A stretch of 64,000 nucleotides of DNA from an uncultured Lachnospiraceae bacterium (GCA_949878435.1 CATLAK010000004.1:62001-126000), one strand, 5' to 3'; shown: positions 35,832 through 44,508, numbered from the stretch's first letter. Program-made: numbers and translations. The notes: generated from the sequence alone by a model not told the origin.

Positions 35832-36145
35832 CACAGAGGTTTGTCTGGGTCTGGCGGGGCGCTTGGGGCTTTGGTAAGGCGGCGGCACATATGATTGGTT
35901 CCAGGATTTGCGAAAAATCGGCAATTTCACTTACAGAATGTAGAAACACCAGGGTGAAATCGCCACGGATGGCGATTTCAGGAGTCGCGCGGCACGGATG
36001 CCGCTGACTCCGACCCGTCCGCCTTGAAACACCTAAATACATTCTGTTAGTGAAATCCGATTTTGAGAGGAGCCTGGAACCAATCATATGTGCCGCCGCC
36101 TTACCAAAGTCCAAGCGCCCCGCCGGACCCAGACAAACCTCTGTG
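35832..36145. repeat. Giant hairpin element B (about 314 bp), opposite orientation to A
   Basis: Arms 35832-35905 and 36073-36145 are inverted copies with one substitution and one small indel, including a 37 bp perfect block. The inner arms repeat the core of element A in reverse orientation: TTTCACTTACAGAATGTA at left, ACATTCTGTTAGTGAAAT at right. The centre again has two hairpins: TGAAATCGCC/GGCGATTTCA (35955-35980) and GGAGTC...GACTCC (35981-36011), plus a linker CCGACCCGTCC matching A. The outer arms differ from A except for GGCGGCACA and TTCCAG. Confidence 0.9.
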
Positions 36146-36185
36146 TGGACTATCACCATCTCCACAAAAAATGTAAAATTTTTAC

Positions 36186-36214
36186 TTGCATTCTTATCTA
36201 ATATCTGCTATTAT
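36186..36214 (+). promoter_or_regulatory. Promoter of rpmB
   Basis: TTGCAT (36186-36191) and TATTAT (36209-36214) are 17 bp apart and point into rpmB, with a predicted leader of about 40 bases. It lies just outside the end of hairpin element B. Confidence 0.72.
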
Positions 36215-36259
36215 ACAACTGTTGTGTGTGTTTAATTTGAATTGTTAGGAGGTGCAACG

Positions 36260-36445
36260 ATGGCTAAATGTGATATTTGTGGTAAGGGCGTTCATTTTGG
36301 AAACAACGTAAGCCATTCTCATAGAAGATCTAACAGAATCTGGAAATCAAACATCAAAAGTGTTAAATGTAAAGTTAACGGAGCTTCCAAAAGAATGCAC
36401 GTTTGTACAAACTGTTTAAAGTCCGGAAAAGTTGAAAGAGCTTAA
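36260..36445 (+). CDS. rpmB: 50S ribosomal protein L28, zinc-ribbon form
   Basis: L28 is a structural protein of the large ribosomal subunit. The 61-residue product has the zinc-binding form: Cys4 and Cys7 in KCDICGKG, Cys49 and Cys52 in VCTNC. The internal GNNVSHSHRRSNRIW stretch is diagnostic. A longer in-frame reading starts at 36242, but ATG 36260 has AGGAGG at proper spacing. It is a single-gene transcript bounded by a promoter and terminator. Confidence 0.98.
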   Translation: MAKCDICGKGVHFGNNVSHSHRRSNRIWKSNIKSVKCKVNGASKRMHVCTNCLKSGKVERA

Positions 36446-36466
36446 ATTTAAAATGACTGCAAAAAG

Positions 36467-36493
36467 CTGACCGCCATAGACGGTCAGTTTTTT
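36467..36493. terminator. Terminator of rpmB, possibly bidirectional
   Basis: A 7 bp stem CTGACCG/CGGTCAG with a 7-base loop is followed by TTTTTT on the plus strand. On the minus strand the same stem is followed by CTTTTTG, so it may also stop transcripts of the convergent J-domain gene, whose stop is 13 bp away. Confidence 0.88.
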
Positions 36494-36505
36494 AATGCCT
36501 ATTTA

Positions 36506-37081
36506 CTACGCTCTCTTCCCCATTTCATAATCTCTTTTTAATTCATCATAAATCCGGTTGATCACCAGCACCATTTCATGATCTCCGGCTATGTTGTCGG
36601 GATGAAACATTTTAATCAGATCCCGGTATCTCTTTTTCAATGCAAGATGGCTATTGACGCCTTGGAACAGCAATTCTGCCACTTCCATATTTTTTTCCAG
36701 CCGTGTATTGCTCTCGTGCACGTTTCTCTCCGCTTCAAGCAAAACCCGGTCCCGCTCCAGCTTTTTGCGCTCTGCATCCAGCTGTGCAAAAGCATTTTTA
36801 AGGATGTCCATTTTCTTATCAAAAAAAGACTCGTCCTGCTTTAAGCGTTTTTTCTCAAACAAAAGCTCATGTTCTATTCTTTTCGTTTCCTCTTCAAACT
36901 GTTTCCGTTCCCTTGCAAGTGTATCCTGTGCATGTTTCAGTTCGCTCTGTTCCATCTTGAGCCGCACATTTTCCTTAAACAGCCAGATTTTCAACTCATG
37001 AAGCTCGTCCTGCGTGGCATCTGCCAGAATTTCTTCACAGTTTTGCACCTCTATGGGCTCCGTCTCATCAATTTTATTCAT
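36506..37081 (-). CDS. Coiled-coil protein with C-terminal J-like domain
   Basis: The 191-residue protein has a long charged coiled coil at about residues 25-135 and a C-terminal region with KKRYRDLIKMFHPDN, where His160-Pro161-Asp162 form the HPD motif that J-domains use to stimulate Hsp70 ATPase. The J region is short, so its activity is uncertain. An in-frame reading reaches 37135, but ATG 37081 has GGAGG 5 bases upstream. The specific role is unknown. Confidence 0.8.
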   Translation of the reverse strand: MNKIDETEPIEVQNCEEILADATQDELHELKIWLFKENVRLKMEQSELKHAQDTLARERKQFEEETKRIEHELLFEKKRLKQDESFFDKKMDILKNAFAQLDAERKKLERDRVLLEAERNVHESNTRLEKNMEVAELLFQGVNSHLALKKRYRDLIKMFHPDNIAGDHEMVLVINRIYDELKRDYEMGKRA

Positions 37082-37119
37082 AATATCCTCCGTTTTGAAT
37101 TGCAGAGCCTTAAAACTCT

Positions 37120-37260
37120 TTAATTCAAGTAGCAATTATATCCAATCAGCAATAACAATGCAATAATCAAAAGCGCAATCAGATAGTGATGCGCAAGAAA
37201 AAGCATAAGCAGCATCCCTACGGCAATCCAAAATGCAATAAATCCAATCAGTCTCTTCAT
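37120..37260 (-). CDS. Small hydrophobic membrane protein (46 residues)
   Basis: This short ORF encodes two hydrophobic helices at about residues 5-22 and 26-42, beginning MKRLIGFIAFWIAVGMLLML. The charge pattern fits a two-pass hairpin membrane peptide. It sits between the GerW gene and the J-domain gene on the same strand. The ribosome binding site is weak. I do not know a family for it. Confidence 0.55.
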   Translation of the reverse strand: MKRLIGFIAFWIAVGMLLMLFLAHHYLIALLIIALLLLIGYNCYLN

Positions 37261-37313
37261 GCGTATTTTCTCACTTATGCTTTCTTACTTTATCTTATGC
37301 ATTTTTAGCAGAA

Positions 37314-37715
37314 TTATTGCTTGTCAGCCGTATCTTCCGGAAAAGCAATGTCCACTGCGTCATCATCATCCATCATTTCTTCCTTTGGCGCTGTAAATTT
37401 ATCAACGATATCGGGAATCATGTCAAGCACTTTCGTTACGGTATCCTGATTTTTGATATTGACCAATTTGGTACTGCCATTTTTGATGACAAGGACTGCA
37501 CTTGGTGTCAGCTTTCCGGAAAAGCCTCCTGCCCCGCCGTTTTTCTTGTCTCCCACGCTTGCGCCTGCGCCGACGCCGAATGTCACATCCACAAGGGGTA
37601 AAATAATGGTGTCGCCGATTTTGGTTGCTTCGCCAACCACCGTTTTCGTAGATAATACGGTATTCATTCCTCTCATCAACGATTCGATGACTCCTGTAAA
37701 ATTATTTTCTGCCAT
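37314..37715 (-). CDS. GerW (YtfJ) family sporulation protein
   Basis: Members of this family are spore proteins needed for normal germination in Bacillus. The 133-residue sequence shows VIESLMRGMNTVLSTKTVVGE, the glycine-rich VTFGVGAGASVGDKK and TPSAVLVIKNG segments that define the family, and an acidic tail. The gene begins directly after the DUF2953 gene, the common pairing in clostridia, which supports a sporulation role for both. Confidence 0.92.
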   Translation of the reverse strand: MAENNFTGVIESLMRGMNTVLSTKTVVGEATKIGDTIILPLVDVTFGVGAGASVGDKKNGGAGGFSGKLTPSAVLVIKNGSTKLVNIKNQDTVTKVLDMIPDIVDKFTAPKEEMMDDDDAVDIAFPEDTADKQ

Positions 37716-38666
37716 TTATGCTGCCTCCCTTTTAAATAATTTGATCAATCTGCGTAAATCCTTATTGAAGTAAACAATCCATGCTGTTTTCAGTGCCTTA
37801 AATACGGTTATCTTCCCTTTTACATACAGATCACCCTCAACGATCTGCTGCTCAAAATCGGGTACTATGTCAATATGATTGCCAAGCAATGGATATAACA
37901 TACCATAAACTGCCAGAACCTGACCTGTGCTGGCAGGATCCCCGGTTCCAATCAACAGGCTTCCCTCTATCTTTCGCGGAGAAATACTTTTCAGCAAAGA
38001 AAACACCTGCCCTGAACATACCGTCCACGCCCGTTTGAACGTATCGCTTTGGAGAATCTTTATATAATACTGGATATTCTTTACAATATGCTTTATCTTA
38101 TCACATATTTTTAGAATTGTGTACTTAATATTTTTAATTACTGACCAAAGCTTTTTGATAAATTCCAACAGCTTAGAAAGAATGCCTGCCTTCTTCTTTC
38201 CGGAAACGTTCTGCGCCATATCATTTTCTGTCTGCTTTTCGTGAACCTCCGGCTTGCGGTCACTGATGTTTTCTTCGGGTTTGCCGGATCCATTTTCAGA
38301 TACCGGTTCCTGCAAAAGCGGTTTTGCGGAAGGCGGCTTTTGCGGCTTATGCTCCTTTTCTTTATCCTCTCCTGTCGCTGTGTCCCTATCCTTGGCTTTG
38401 TCAGAACGGAAAATGGTAAAGCAGAATATCCTGACCCGCACAAACGCCGCTTCAGGATAAGAAAATGCAGCATTTACAACATGTAAAAGCCATGTCACTT
38501 TTAGTTTAACCGACACAGGGGTCTCTTCCTGGGTTTTCCGGTGCACCATGATCCGGTACCTTACCGGCACAAAAAGCACGAGCAGAATAACCGTCAATAT
38601 GGTCCCAAGCAGAATAAGAATGATTATGCCTAGCACTTTTAAAATCGTAAGCAGCACTGACAGCAT
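37716..38666 (-). CDS. DUF2953-domain membrane protein
   Basis: The 316-residue protein has an N-terminal membrane segment (about residues 3-30), a charged low-complexity linker with many Pro, Lys and Glu at about 95-160, and a C-terminal DUF2953 domain with EGSLLIGTGDPASTGQVLAVYG and PDFEQQIVEGDLYVKGKI. The function is unknown. It lies back to back with the GerW gene, so a sporulation or spore-envelope role is a reasonable inference. Confidence 0.85.
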   Translation of the reverse strand: MLSVLLTILKVLGIIILILLGTILTVILLVLFVPVRYRIMVHRKTQEETPVSVKLKVTWLLHVVNAAFSYPEAAFVRVRIFCFTIFRSDKAKDRDTATGEDKEKEHKPQKPPSAKPLLQEPVSENGSGKPEENISDRKPEVHEKQTENDMAQNVSGKKKAGILSKLLEFIKKLWSVIKNIKYTILKICDKIKHIVKNIQYYIKILQSDTFKRAWTVCSGQVFSLLKSISPRKIEGSLLIGTGDPASTGQVLAVYGMLYPLLGNHIDIVPDFEQQIVEGDLYVKGKITVFKALKTAWIVYFNKDLRRLIKLFKREAA

Positions 38667-38673
38667 ATTATGA

Positions 38674-38985
38674 TTACTCCTTTGCCTTGCATTTTAAATA
38701 CTCTTTCAGATTGCAATTGCCTGTGGCATCCACACACTCCTGGGTGATCTTTAAGATGATCTGCACTGCCTCCTGATAGTTTGAAGCTATGCCGACAATA
38801 ATAGGCGGATGATATCTGTAATACATCTGCTTCAAATAGGCGCTGTGAAAAATCTCAAGCTGATCTGCATGCGGCGCTATGGTGATGACATAAACCTGCA
38901 CACCTGCGTGATGCTTTAACTTCCATTTAATTTTTTGCGGATTGGTAACAGTATCGCCAATATAAAGGTATTTATAAAATTTCAT
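38674..38985 (-). CDS. Conserved small protein of unknown function
   Basis: This 103-residue protein has no signal or membrane segment. It begins MKFYKYLYIGDTVTNPQKIKW, is rich in Tyr and His, and has three Cys near the C-terminus. It lies 2 bp from the PBP gene and 7 bp from DUF2953, so it is in the same transcript. I do not recognise a family or motif. Confidence 0.72.
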   Translation of the reverse strand: MKFYKYLYIGDTVTNPQKIKWKLKHHAGVQVYVITIAPHADQLEIFHSAYLKQMYYRYHPPIIVGIASNYQEAVQIILKITQECVDATGNCNLKEYLKCKAKE

Positions 38986-38987
38986 AG

Positions 38988-40430
38988 TCAGACTCCAAAA
39001 TATGCATCGAAGATTCGCTTGGCAATGGGAACGGCATAATCTCCTCCTGCGCCTGCGCCTTCAATGATGATCGTCACACACACCTGTGGGTCTTCCGCGG
39101 GTGCAAAACCGGTAAACCATGCATGGCTTTCTCCCTTGATCGTTCCATATTCAGCGGATCCCGTTTTTCCTGCCGCCGTATAAGAAAGCCCCTTTAATCT
39201 GGTGGCGGTTCCCTCTTTTACCACATCTTCCATAAGCGCTTTTAAAACTGCCGCTTCCTCTTTATCCATAATACTGCCATATGCGGACGGTGAAAAGGTT
39301 TTTATTTGATTTCCGGCACTATTTTGTACATAATCGATCAAATACGGTTCCATCAGCACGCCCTCATTGGCAATGGCACAGGTAATCATATTCAGCTGCA
39401 GGGGTGTGATGGACGTTGTCCCCTGCCCGATGGAGACCTGCATCATATCGGAATCCGTCGTCTGTTCCGACATATCCACCCTGCTGATATTATAGTTAAA
39501 AGAAACAGGCAGTTCCTGATTAAATAAAAGCCGGTCAAGGGTGCGCCTGAATCTGCCCCGGTCAAGTAAAAGTCCCATGTTGGCAAAAGAAGTATTGCAG
39601 GATTTGGCAAAGGATTTCTCAAATCCTACTGTGCCGTGAACACTCCCGTGATAACATTGAATCCTGTCTTCTCCCCTTTTAATTGCGCCGGTACAGTTAT
39701 AGGAATAATTCTGGTAGGAATCCGGATTTTCTATAATGTACTCCAGTGCAGTGACAATCTTAAAGGTAGAACCAGGCGGATAAAGCCCCTGGGTTGCCCG
39801 GTTCAGCAGGACGCTGCTCTCTTCATCCTGCACCAGTTCATCCCACATTTCTGCAATCTGCTCCGGATTAAAATCAGGCTTTGAGATCATTGCCAGCACC
39901 TTGCCGGTAGCCGGCTCTGTCACGATGACCGCCCCCTGGTATATCCCCAGTGCGTTTGATGCGACCTGCTGCAATTCCACATTCAACGTGGTATATACAT
40001 CATCTCCCGGATATTTCTCACCGCTCACATCAAGCGCCGCCTTCTGGGAAAGGGGCGCATTGGAATTGATCAAATAATAATTTGCCTGTGCCTCCACCCC
40101 CATACGTCCGTTAGTTGCATATCCCACCACATGGGAAAATAGATTCTGATAAGGATATTCTCTTTTTTCAGATCCGTCCTCATGCTCCACCGTCTGTGCC
40201 AGCAGATTTCCGTCTGCGGCATATATCCTGCCTCTCCTGTTCTGAGCGATCAGCATCTGCTGTCTGCCGTTATAACTGTTATTGATCAGCTCCTGTCTAT
40301 GGGTTATGGCATAATGTGTGATATATCCTGCCAGACACACAAAAAGGAACGTAAACGCCCAAGTGACAATCATGATTTCTCTATTTTTTTGATTGCTTTT
40401 CTTTCTTTTATTCCTCGTCTTCAATCTCAT
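38988..40430 (-). CDS. Penicillin-binding protein 2-type transpeptidase
   Basis: This class B penicillin-binding protein cross-links peptidoglycan. It has one N-terminal membrane anchor at about 20-42, then a transpeptidase domain with active-site Ser221-x-x-Lys224 (PGSTFK), SCN at 277-279 and the KTG triad at 422-424. At 480 residues it is a short form, similar to PbpA of actinobacteria and clostridia, with little dimerisation domain. It overlaps the preceding FtsW/RodA gene by 23 bp, the usual pairing of a SEDS polymerase with its bPBP. Confidence 0.93.
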   Translation of the reverse strand: MRLKTRNKRKKSNQKNREIMIVTWAFTFLFVCLAGYITHYAITHRQELINNSYNGRQQMLIAQNRRGRIYAADGNLLAQTVEHEDGSEKREYPYQNLFSHVVGYATNGRMGVEAQANYYLINSNAPLSQKAALDVSGEKYPGDDVYTTLNVELQQVASNALGIYQGAVIVTEPATGKVLAMISKPDFNPEQIAEMWDELVQDEESSVLLNRATQGLYPPGSTFKIVTALEYIIENPDSYQNYSYNCTGAIKRGEDRIQCYHGSVHGTVGFEKSFAKSCNTSFANMGLLLDRGRFRRTLDRLLFNQELPVSFNYNISRVDMSEQTTDSDMMQVSIGQGTTSITPLQLNMITCAIANEGVLMEPYLIDYVQNSAGNQIKTFSPSAYGSIMDKEEAAVLKALMEDVVKEGTATRLKGLSYTAAGKTGSAEYGTIKGESHAWFTGFAPAEDPQVCVTIIIEGAGAGGDYAVPIAKRIFDAYFGV

Positions 40431-41799
40431 CTCCTGCCGAATACTGCCTGCGTTCTCTTATCTTTTTCTTTTTTCGCAGCGCCCTTCTTTGCTGCTCGCT
40501 TTCATCCTGCCTGATCATATACAGCCCTTCAATGATTGCGAACATGACCAGCGTGGTAAGGACGGAACTTCCCCCATAACTGATCAGCGGAAGGGTGACA
40601 CCGGTCAGCGGAATAAATTTCGTGCCGCCGCCGATTGTAAGAAAAACCTGAAAAATATAGGTGACGCCAAGCCCAAATGCCGTAAGCTGATAAAATTTAT
40701 CCTTCAAAGCAGCCGCCGTATGCATGAACATGATAAAGCAGCTTACACAAATCAAGATCAGACAAACAGAAAAAATGATTCCAAACTCTTCGGCGATTGC
40801 CGAAAAAATGAAATCGGCTTCCACAAAAGGAATTGCCTCCGGCGTCCCTTTATAAATGCCAAGCCCGAACCAGTCTCCGCTGGATATGGCAAACAGCGAC
40901 TGGGTGATCTGATACCCCGCCGAATCGATGACGCTCCACGGATCCCTCCACGCCTGCACCCTTACCTGCACATGGGAAAACACGGTGTAAGCAATGTATG
41001 CCGCCGCAGATCCGCCGGCGGCGCCGGCAAGCAGGTAAAGCACATTTTTCGTTGCCACGAACACCATGAGCACGTAGACCATGAAAAAGATGAGCGCACT
41101 TCCTAAATCCTTTGAAATGACCAGCACGATCACATGCGCCGCCGCTATCACCGCTGTGGTAAAAACTTCAAAAAAACCATAGGACTGATACAGCGCGCTC
41201 GCAACAAAAAACACAAATATAATCTTTACAAATTCCGACGGCTGAAAGGTGATGCCTGCAATAGAGTAAGAAAGCTTGCTCCCATAAGTAGTCTGCCCTA
41301 AAATCATAACGATTGACAAGGCGGCAATCCCCACCAAGGCATAAATCCACTTTAAATTCTTTAAAAACTTAAACTTATGCACAAAAAAGGGAATTATGAG
41401 CGCCACCGCCAAAGAACCTGTGACGATCACAAACTGTTTTACTGCCTTACCCATATCCAGCCTTGTCAGAATCACAAAGCTGACGCTGAGCAGCATGCAC
41501 ATATTATTTACGATCAGCCTGTTCGCCTTTGGATAAAGCATCCGGTACAGCACCACTGCCGCATATAGCATAATCTGCTGAAACGCATAAAAGAACAGGT
41601 AAGTCATATCTCCCGTCTCAAAACAGATTACCAGAAAACAGGTGAAATGAAAAGCGAACATCAAAAGATTCTGTCCTATATAAATACCCCTCCTGCGTTC
41701 TTCATTGTCGAAGCAGAATACAGCAAAGCATTCCAACGTATAGAGCGCAATCAGCAGTGCAATGATGTATTTTGAAAATTCCCCGATGTAAACGACCAT
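40408..41799 (-). CDS. FtsW/RodA/SpoVE family peptidoglycan polymerase
   Basis: SEDS proteins polymerise lipid II into glycan strands. The 463-residue protein has about ten membrane segments and the family motifs ITFQPSEFVKIIFVFFVAS, SKDLGSALIFFMVY and LPLISYGGSSVLTTLVMFAIIEG. The last is the conserved C-terminal SEDS signature. Whether it serves division, elongation or sporulation cannot be told. The gene starts one base after the U32 peptidase stop and overlaps the PBP gene. Confidence 0.93.
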   Translation of the reverse strand: MVVYIGEFSKYIIALLIALYTLECFAVFCFDNEERRRGIYIGQNLLMFAFHFTCFLVICFETGDMTYLFFYAFQQIMLYAAVVLYRMLYPKANRLIVNNMCMLLSVSFVILTRLDMGKAVKQFVIVTGSLAVALIIPFFVHKFKFLKNLKWIYALVGIAALSIVMILGQTTYGSKLSYSIAGITFQPSEFVKIIFVFFVASALYQSYGFFEVFTTAVIAAAHVIVLVISKDLGSALIFFMVYVLMVFVATKNVLYLLAGAAGGSAAAYIAYTVFSHVQVRVQAWRDPWSVIDSAGYQITQSLFAISSGDWFGLGIYKGTPEAIPFVEADFIFSAIAEEFGIIFSVCLILICVSCFIMFMHTAAALKDKFYQLTAFGLGVTYIFQVFLTIGGGTKFIPLTGVTLPLISYGGSSVLTTLVMFAIIEGLYMIRQDESEQQRRALRKKKKIRERRQYSAGDEIEDEE

Positions 41800-43983
41800 C
41801 TACTCTACTCCTCGTTTATAATGTCCTGTTGTATACTCTTTATAAGCAGGTTCCCTGTAGGTCTCAAAAATGTCACTGAAATAATGGATAATCTGTAAAG
41901 TTTCCCCGCTTTCTTCTGTGGTGAAATCAAGTCTTACAAATTTTGCCGGAAAATGCTTTTCTAAAAAGGCCTTATGAAGAGACAATGGCACGCTGTTGTA
42001 GAGAACATTATAGCAGCATGAACAATCCCTATAAACAGGAAATTGTTTTCCGTATCTGTCTTTTAACAGGATAAATCCCGGTGTGCGGCGGCAGCTGTCC
42101 ATCGTTTTTTGGATGCAGTTTGCCGTTATCATCATCGGAAGCCTTCCGTATACGACCGCAGAAAGCTGTATGTTTCTATCTGGAAAAGCCTTCGTCAGTT
42201 CTCTCCATTCATGTATATTGCATTCAAGCGGAAGGCAGCATTCCTCCGCCCGCCCCTCCCAGAATTTTAAGGATTCTCTGTTCCAGATATAAAGACCTGC
42301 ATCTATGACCATTTTCACAGAATGTTCTCTGCATAAAAAGAAGGAAAAACTTTCCAAATTTCTTATAAGTACACCGTCGTATGCGCCCGTAAGGAGCGCT
42401 TCCTCTATTTTGCCCAGATACGTTCGATCCTTCTTTCTGACAATATAAGGGGTTGCAAGATAGAATTCCTGCCTCATTTCTGTACAGGTTTTTCTGCTTG
42501 ACTGCACCAGCGCAAGGCTTTCTTCCCCAAGAAGGCTGTAATCCAGATAAATCCGCGCCACATGTGCCTTGCACGCTGCCTGGAGCTGTCCCAAAGTATG
42601 CACCAGTGCATGCAGAACTTTTGGGAAACTGTATGTGCCTTCTGCACGAGATGGAACAGCGCAGTGATTCTCTTTCGGGGTCATCGCCTTCCGCTTAGGA
42701 TAAGCAAGTCCGTTTTCGCAGATTATCTCTTCCTCCAAAGCGGCGATTGTCTTTCTGCGCAGCTCATTTAAAGAACGCACGGGCAGGAACACATCCCCTT
42801 CTGTATTTACATGGAGCGCCGTTATTTTAACGTGGGTATTTGCGCTCTTTTTCATCTGCTCTTTGATTTTCTCTTTTGTGAGCGGCTGCTTTTCTGCCTT
42901 TTGCACCATATCGCCCTCACATACAACCTTAAGTTTTTCTGTCTTAAGGACAAAACGGGCAGCCTGTCCCGGCGCAAGGAATACCTCCGCCGATGCATGA
43001 TGGCAGAGTTCCCCCTCTATATAAGTTTTTTCCAGTTCCGAAAGAAGCGCCGCATCGGTTTCTGAGTAAGAAGGCGAATGCAGGGTGATCATCTCTTTCC
43101 CATTGTGGCGGTGATAGTAGCCATCCCCTGTCTGGCTTCTTAAATACAGCGCATGCAAAAGCTCCCTATCCTTTTGGGAAACACGAAAGTGTTCCTTGTC
43201 CCGGTAATATAGATCGATATACTTCCGATAGATTGCTGTAACCCCCGCCGCATAGGCTGGTTTTTTCATCCTTCCCTCTATCTTGAAAGAATCGATGCCT
43301 GCGTCGATCAGTTCCGGCAGCAGATCAATGGTGCACATGTCCCTCATGCTTAGGGGATAGCATTGCCCCTTATCCTCCATTTTATAAGGAAGGCGGCAGG
43401 GCTGGGCACATCTTCCCCGATTTCCGCTTCTTCCTCCAAGCAGACTGCTGAAAAGACATTGTCCTGAATAGCAGTAACACATAGCACCATGAATAAAGGC
43501 TTCTATCTCAACGCCTGTATCTGCCTTTATTTTTTTCATTTCTTCCAATGACAATTCCCGGGCAGGAACGATCCTGCTGATTCCTTCTTCTTTCATGAGT
43601 GCTGCGCCAAGGCTGCCCGTAAGCGTCATCTGGGTGCTTGCATGGAGCGCAAGATCTGGGAAGTGCTCCCTTATGAAACGCACTGCCCCCAGGTCCTGTA
43701 CAATGACACCGTCAAGTCCCGCCTCATATAAAGGCAGCAAAAAAGGATACAGTCCATCCAGCTCCTTTTCTTTCACCAGAGTATTTACCGTAAGGTAAAT
43801 TTTCTTCCCGAATACGTGAGCCAGATGGATTCCTGCGCAAATCTCATCCTGTGTGAAATTATCTGCATAGGCACGGGCGCCGTAAAGCGCGCCTCCTAAA
43901 TAGACGGCATCTGCCCCTGCCTTGATTGCTCCCTTTAATGCATGGAAATTTCCTGCCGGAGACAGCAATTCTACTCTTTGCAT
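41800..43983 (-). CDS. U32 family peptidase-like protein
   Basis: U32 proteins act in tRNA or rRNA hydroxylation or as collagenase-like peptidases. The 727-residue sequence opens with MQRVELLSPAGNFHALKGAI and has ALHASTQMT and the family signature EAFIHGAMCYCYSGQC, followed by GNRGRCAQPCRLPY with cysteines that could hold an iron-sulfur cluster. A long C-terminal part repeats a degenerate barrel and has further Cys (YRDCSCCYN). ATG 43983 is preferred because AAGGG lies 5 bases upstream and it gives the family N-terminus; an in-frame ATG at 43998 lacks a site. Confidence 0.88.
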   Translation of the reverse strand: MQRVELLSPAGNFHALKGAIKAGADAVYLGGALYGARAYADNFTQDEICAGIHLAHVFGKKIYLTVNTLVKEKELDGLYPFLLPLYEAGLDGVIVQDLGAVRFIREHFPDLALHASTQMTLTGSLGAALMKEEGISRIVPARELSLEEMKKIKADTGVEIEAFIHGAMCYCYSGQCLFSSLLGGRSGNRGRCAQPCRLPYKMEDKGQCYPLSMRDMCTIDLLPELIDAGIDSFKIEGRMKKPAYAAGVTAIYRKYIDLYYRDKEHFRVSQKDRELLHALYLRSQTGDGYYHRHNGKEMITLHSPSYSETDAALLSELEKTYIEGELCHHASAEVFLAPGQAARFVLKTEKLKVVCEGDMVQKAEKQPLTKEKIKEQMKKSANTHVKITALHVNTEGDVFLPVRSLNELRRKTIAALEEEIICENGLAYPKRKAMTPKENHCAVPSRAEGTYSFPKVLHALVHTLGQLQAACKAHVARIYLDYSLLGEESLALVQSSRKTCTEMRQEFYLATPYIVRKKDRTYLGKIEEALLTGAYDGVLIRNLESFSFFLCREHSVKMVIDAGLYIWNRESLKFWEGRAEECCLPLECNIHEWRELTKAFPDRNIQLSAVVYGRLPMMITANCIQKTMDSCRRTPGFILLKDRYGKQFPVYRDCSCCYNVLYNSVPLSLHKAFLEKHFPAKFVRLDFTTEESGETLQIIHYFSDIFETYREPAYKEYTTGHYKRGVE

Positions 43984-44008
43984 AGTTTCCCTTTTCATTC
44001 ATCCGCAC

Positions 44009-44036
44009 AAAAAGCTGCCTTCTTAAGACAGCTTTT
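44009..44036 (-). terminator. Terminator after zapA
   Basis: On the minus strand AAAAGCTGTCTT pairs with AAGGCAGCTTTTT across a short loop, with one G-U pair. It overlaps the end of zapA and lies just upstream of the U32 gene. Confidence 0.75.
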
Positions 44037-44436
44037 AACTATTTTTTAATTCTGTTTCAAGTTTTATGATTTTTTTAGCGCTTTCATTTACCTCATTTTG
44101 AAGCGATTTCACGCTCTTTTCGGTGTTTTCCAGCTTAATCTGAGATGCGATCAGTTCATGCTTTAAATTGTACAATTCCTTTTCTTTACTCTGGATTTCC
44201 TCCTCAAGAAGGCTGATCTGCTTCTTTGCCTTAAAATAATCGTCTGCAATATTCAGTTGAAGCAAGACGCTCTGGGTATCTAACGGCTGCCTTCTGAAAG
44301 ATTCCACCTTGCTGTATTCTGACGTCTTGTTGTTGATATAGGATGCAACCTTCTGTAAATATTCTTCGCTTTCATATCCGCTTAAAGTAAATACCTTGCC
44401 GCCGATAATAACTTCTGTATCTGTTTTTGCTGACAT
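44035..44436 (-). CDS. zapA: Cell division protein ZapA
   Basis: ZapA binds FtsZ and bundles its filaments at the division site. The 133-residue protein has an N-terminal ZapA domain (TEVIIGGKVFTLSGYESEEYLQKVASYINN) and a long coiled coil from about residue 65 to the end, which is longer than usual ZapA tails. An in-frame ATG exists at 44457, but the ATG at 44436 has a GAGGGG site and the family start. Confidence 0.9.
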   Translation of the reverse strand: MSAKTDTEVIIGGKVFTLSGYESEEYLQKVASYINNKTSEYSKVESFRRQPLDTQSVLLQLNIADDYFKAKKQISLLEEEIQSKEKELYNLKHELIASQIKLENTEKSVKSLQNEVNESAKKIIKLETELKNS

Positions 44437-44461
44437 CAGGCTCACCCCTCTATACACAAAA

Positions 44462-44491
44462 TATATAGCTTATCCAAAGTAGTTTATACAA
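44462..44491 (-). promoter_or_regulatory. Candidate zapA promoter
   Basis: TTGTAT (44486-44491) and TATATA (44462-44467) are 18 bp apart on the minus strand, 25 bp ahead of zapA. The region is AT-rich, so this is a moderate call. Confidence 0.5.
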
Positions 44492-44508
44492 CATCTATTA
44501 TAAGCAGA

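Larger units (their letters stand above)
35251..36259. other. 1-kb gene-free interval between asp23 and rpmB
   Basis: The interval holds the asp23 leader, two large inverted-repeat elements with about 155 bp between them, and the rpmB promoter and leader. Longer open readings here run across the palindromes and occur as mirror images on both strands, so they are not real genes. In Bacillus rpmB and yloU are close divergent neighbours, so the extra DNA looks inserted into a conserved junction. Confidence 0.75.

Noticed and set aside
35351-36145. Insertion sequence explanation for the hairpin elements
   Set aside because: No transposase ORF or fragment and no clear target duplication; the internal structure is palindromic throughout rather than flanking terminal repeats.
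35300-36165. Several 75-124 codon readings within the 35-36 kb interval
   Set aside because: They run through the palindromes and appear as similar peptides on both strands, which is the mark of inverted repeats rather than genes.
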